Positions 20,131 through 20,444 of a stretch of DNA of 20,444 nucleotides are shown one piece after another (within the stretch, counting starts at the first letter, position 1; each line of letters starts with the position of its first letter). The translations under genes and the position numbers were made by a program. The notes beneath the pieces were generated by a model, which was not told the DNA's origin, ran no database searches, and was given only the letters and a program-made list of their open reading frames with translations. The DNA is from Lichtheimia corymbifera B2541. Lineage: Eukaryota > Mucoromycota > Mucoromycetes > Mucorales > Lichtheimiaceae. The DNA is taken from positions 1-20,444 of the forward strand of contig JNEU01000636.1 in NCBI GenBank assembly GCA_000697475.1. Direction: 5' to 3'.

Positions 20131-20344
20131 CAGGCACCTTTACGTTTTTACATATTCTGTAAGCGTGATGCTAGATGAGAAATAGCCTTCGCTCATTGTG
20201 AAGTATCATGCAAATGAGCTGTGTTACGACAACACGCCCCTCTGCATCTTTGGCTCTATTAGGCTCAAGCTACTTGACAATCAACAAAGACCACCTGTCA
20301 TATAGCATCACGCTTACATCATATGTAAAACTTAAAGGTGCCTG
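20131..20344. mobile_element. small element with ~47-bp terminal inverted repeats (MITE-like)
   Basis: The left arm 20131-20178 and right arm 20298-20344 are reverse complements with about five mismatches and one single-base gap. Both outer ends begin CAGGCACCTTTA. The interior of about 119 bp has no coding capacity. The size and structure fit a non-autonomous DNA transposon. A TA dinucleotide lies just outside each end if the arms are extended by 4-6 bases, which would fit a Tc1/mariner-type TA duplication, but this is weak. Confidence 0.6.
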
Positions 20345-20444
20345 TATCTCTAAACTTTACAATGAAACGTGGGGTCTCCAATCGAACAAAGTTGCTCGTC
20401 GGGGTGAAGCGCACCTTGGGTGCAAGTTTCACGATCAACCTCGT

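Noticed and set aside
19865..20185. 106-codon plus-strand frame over the tandem array
   Set aside because: It arises from the repeat units and runs into the inverted-repeat element, so it is unlikely to be a gene.
1..20444. CRISPR array or prokaryotic operon
   Set aside because: Repeats are too diverged and too long for CRISPR, and the genes have spliceosomal introns.

Overview
The window looks like nuclear DNA of a filamentous fungus, most probably an early-diverging one (Mucoromycota). This rests on many short spliceosomal introns (50-118 nt) with GTAAGT-like donors and CTAAC/CTAAT-like branch points, TATA boxes close to start codons, a eukaryotic intronless tRNA-Ser, and a gene set (kelch-receptor-like membrane protein, ankyrin-DIL protein) of fungal character. 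Gene models were built by hand by joining reading frames across canonical splice sites and checking that phases add up to a whole number of codons. No homology search was possible.

Layout. 366-2587 (-): four-exon gene for a 673-residue protein, with a hydrophobic N-terminus followed by Ser/Ala- and Pro-rich low complexity written by trinucleotide repeats. 2588-3707: repeat-rich spacer with a 93-bp imperfect duplication and an old copy of a dispersed repeat. 3708-6767 (-): two-exon gene for a 1000-residue protein carrying a GIY-YIG nuclease-like domain. 6768-8265: spacer. 8266-8347 (+): tRNA-Ser(GCU). 8358-9368: AT-rich spacer. 9369-9878 (-): weakly supported small three-exon gene or relic. 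10600-11400 (+): CGCG-motif and TATA promoter followed by a spliced transcript with no long ORF but with several strong hairpins, one of which resembles a poly(A)-clamping ENE. 12004-15142 (+): seven-exon gene for a 929-residue kelch membrane protein. 15745-18701 (+): three-exon gene for a 923-residue ankyrin-DIL protein. 19503-20344: degenerate ~160-bp tandem array followed by a 214-bp element with ~47-bp terminal inverted repeats.

The genes do not form an operon or obvious pathway, as expected for fungal chromosomal DNA. The kelch and ankyrin-DIL genes are co-oriented neighbours: one looks like a cell-surface protein, the other like an actin/myosin-cargo type adaptor, but a functional link is only a guess. 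The points most worth a second look are the GIY-YIG protein, the candidate ENE-bearing noncoding transcript, the intron in the kelch gene whose retention would end the protein at once, and the repeat elements at the right end, one of which has an old relative near the left end.
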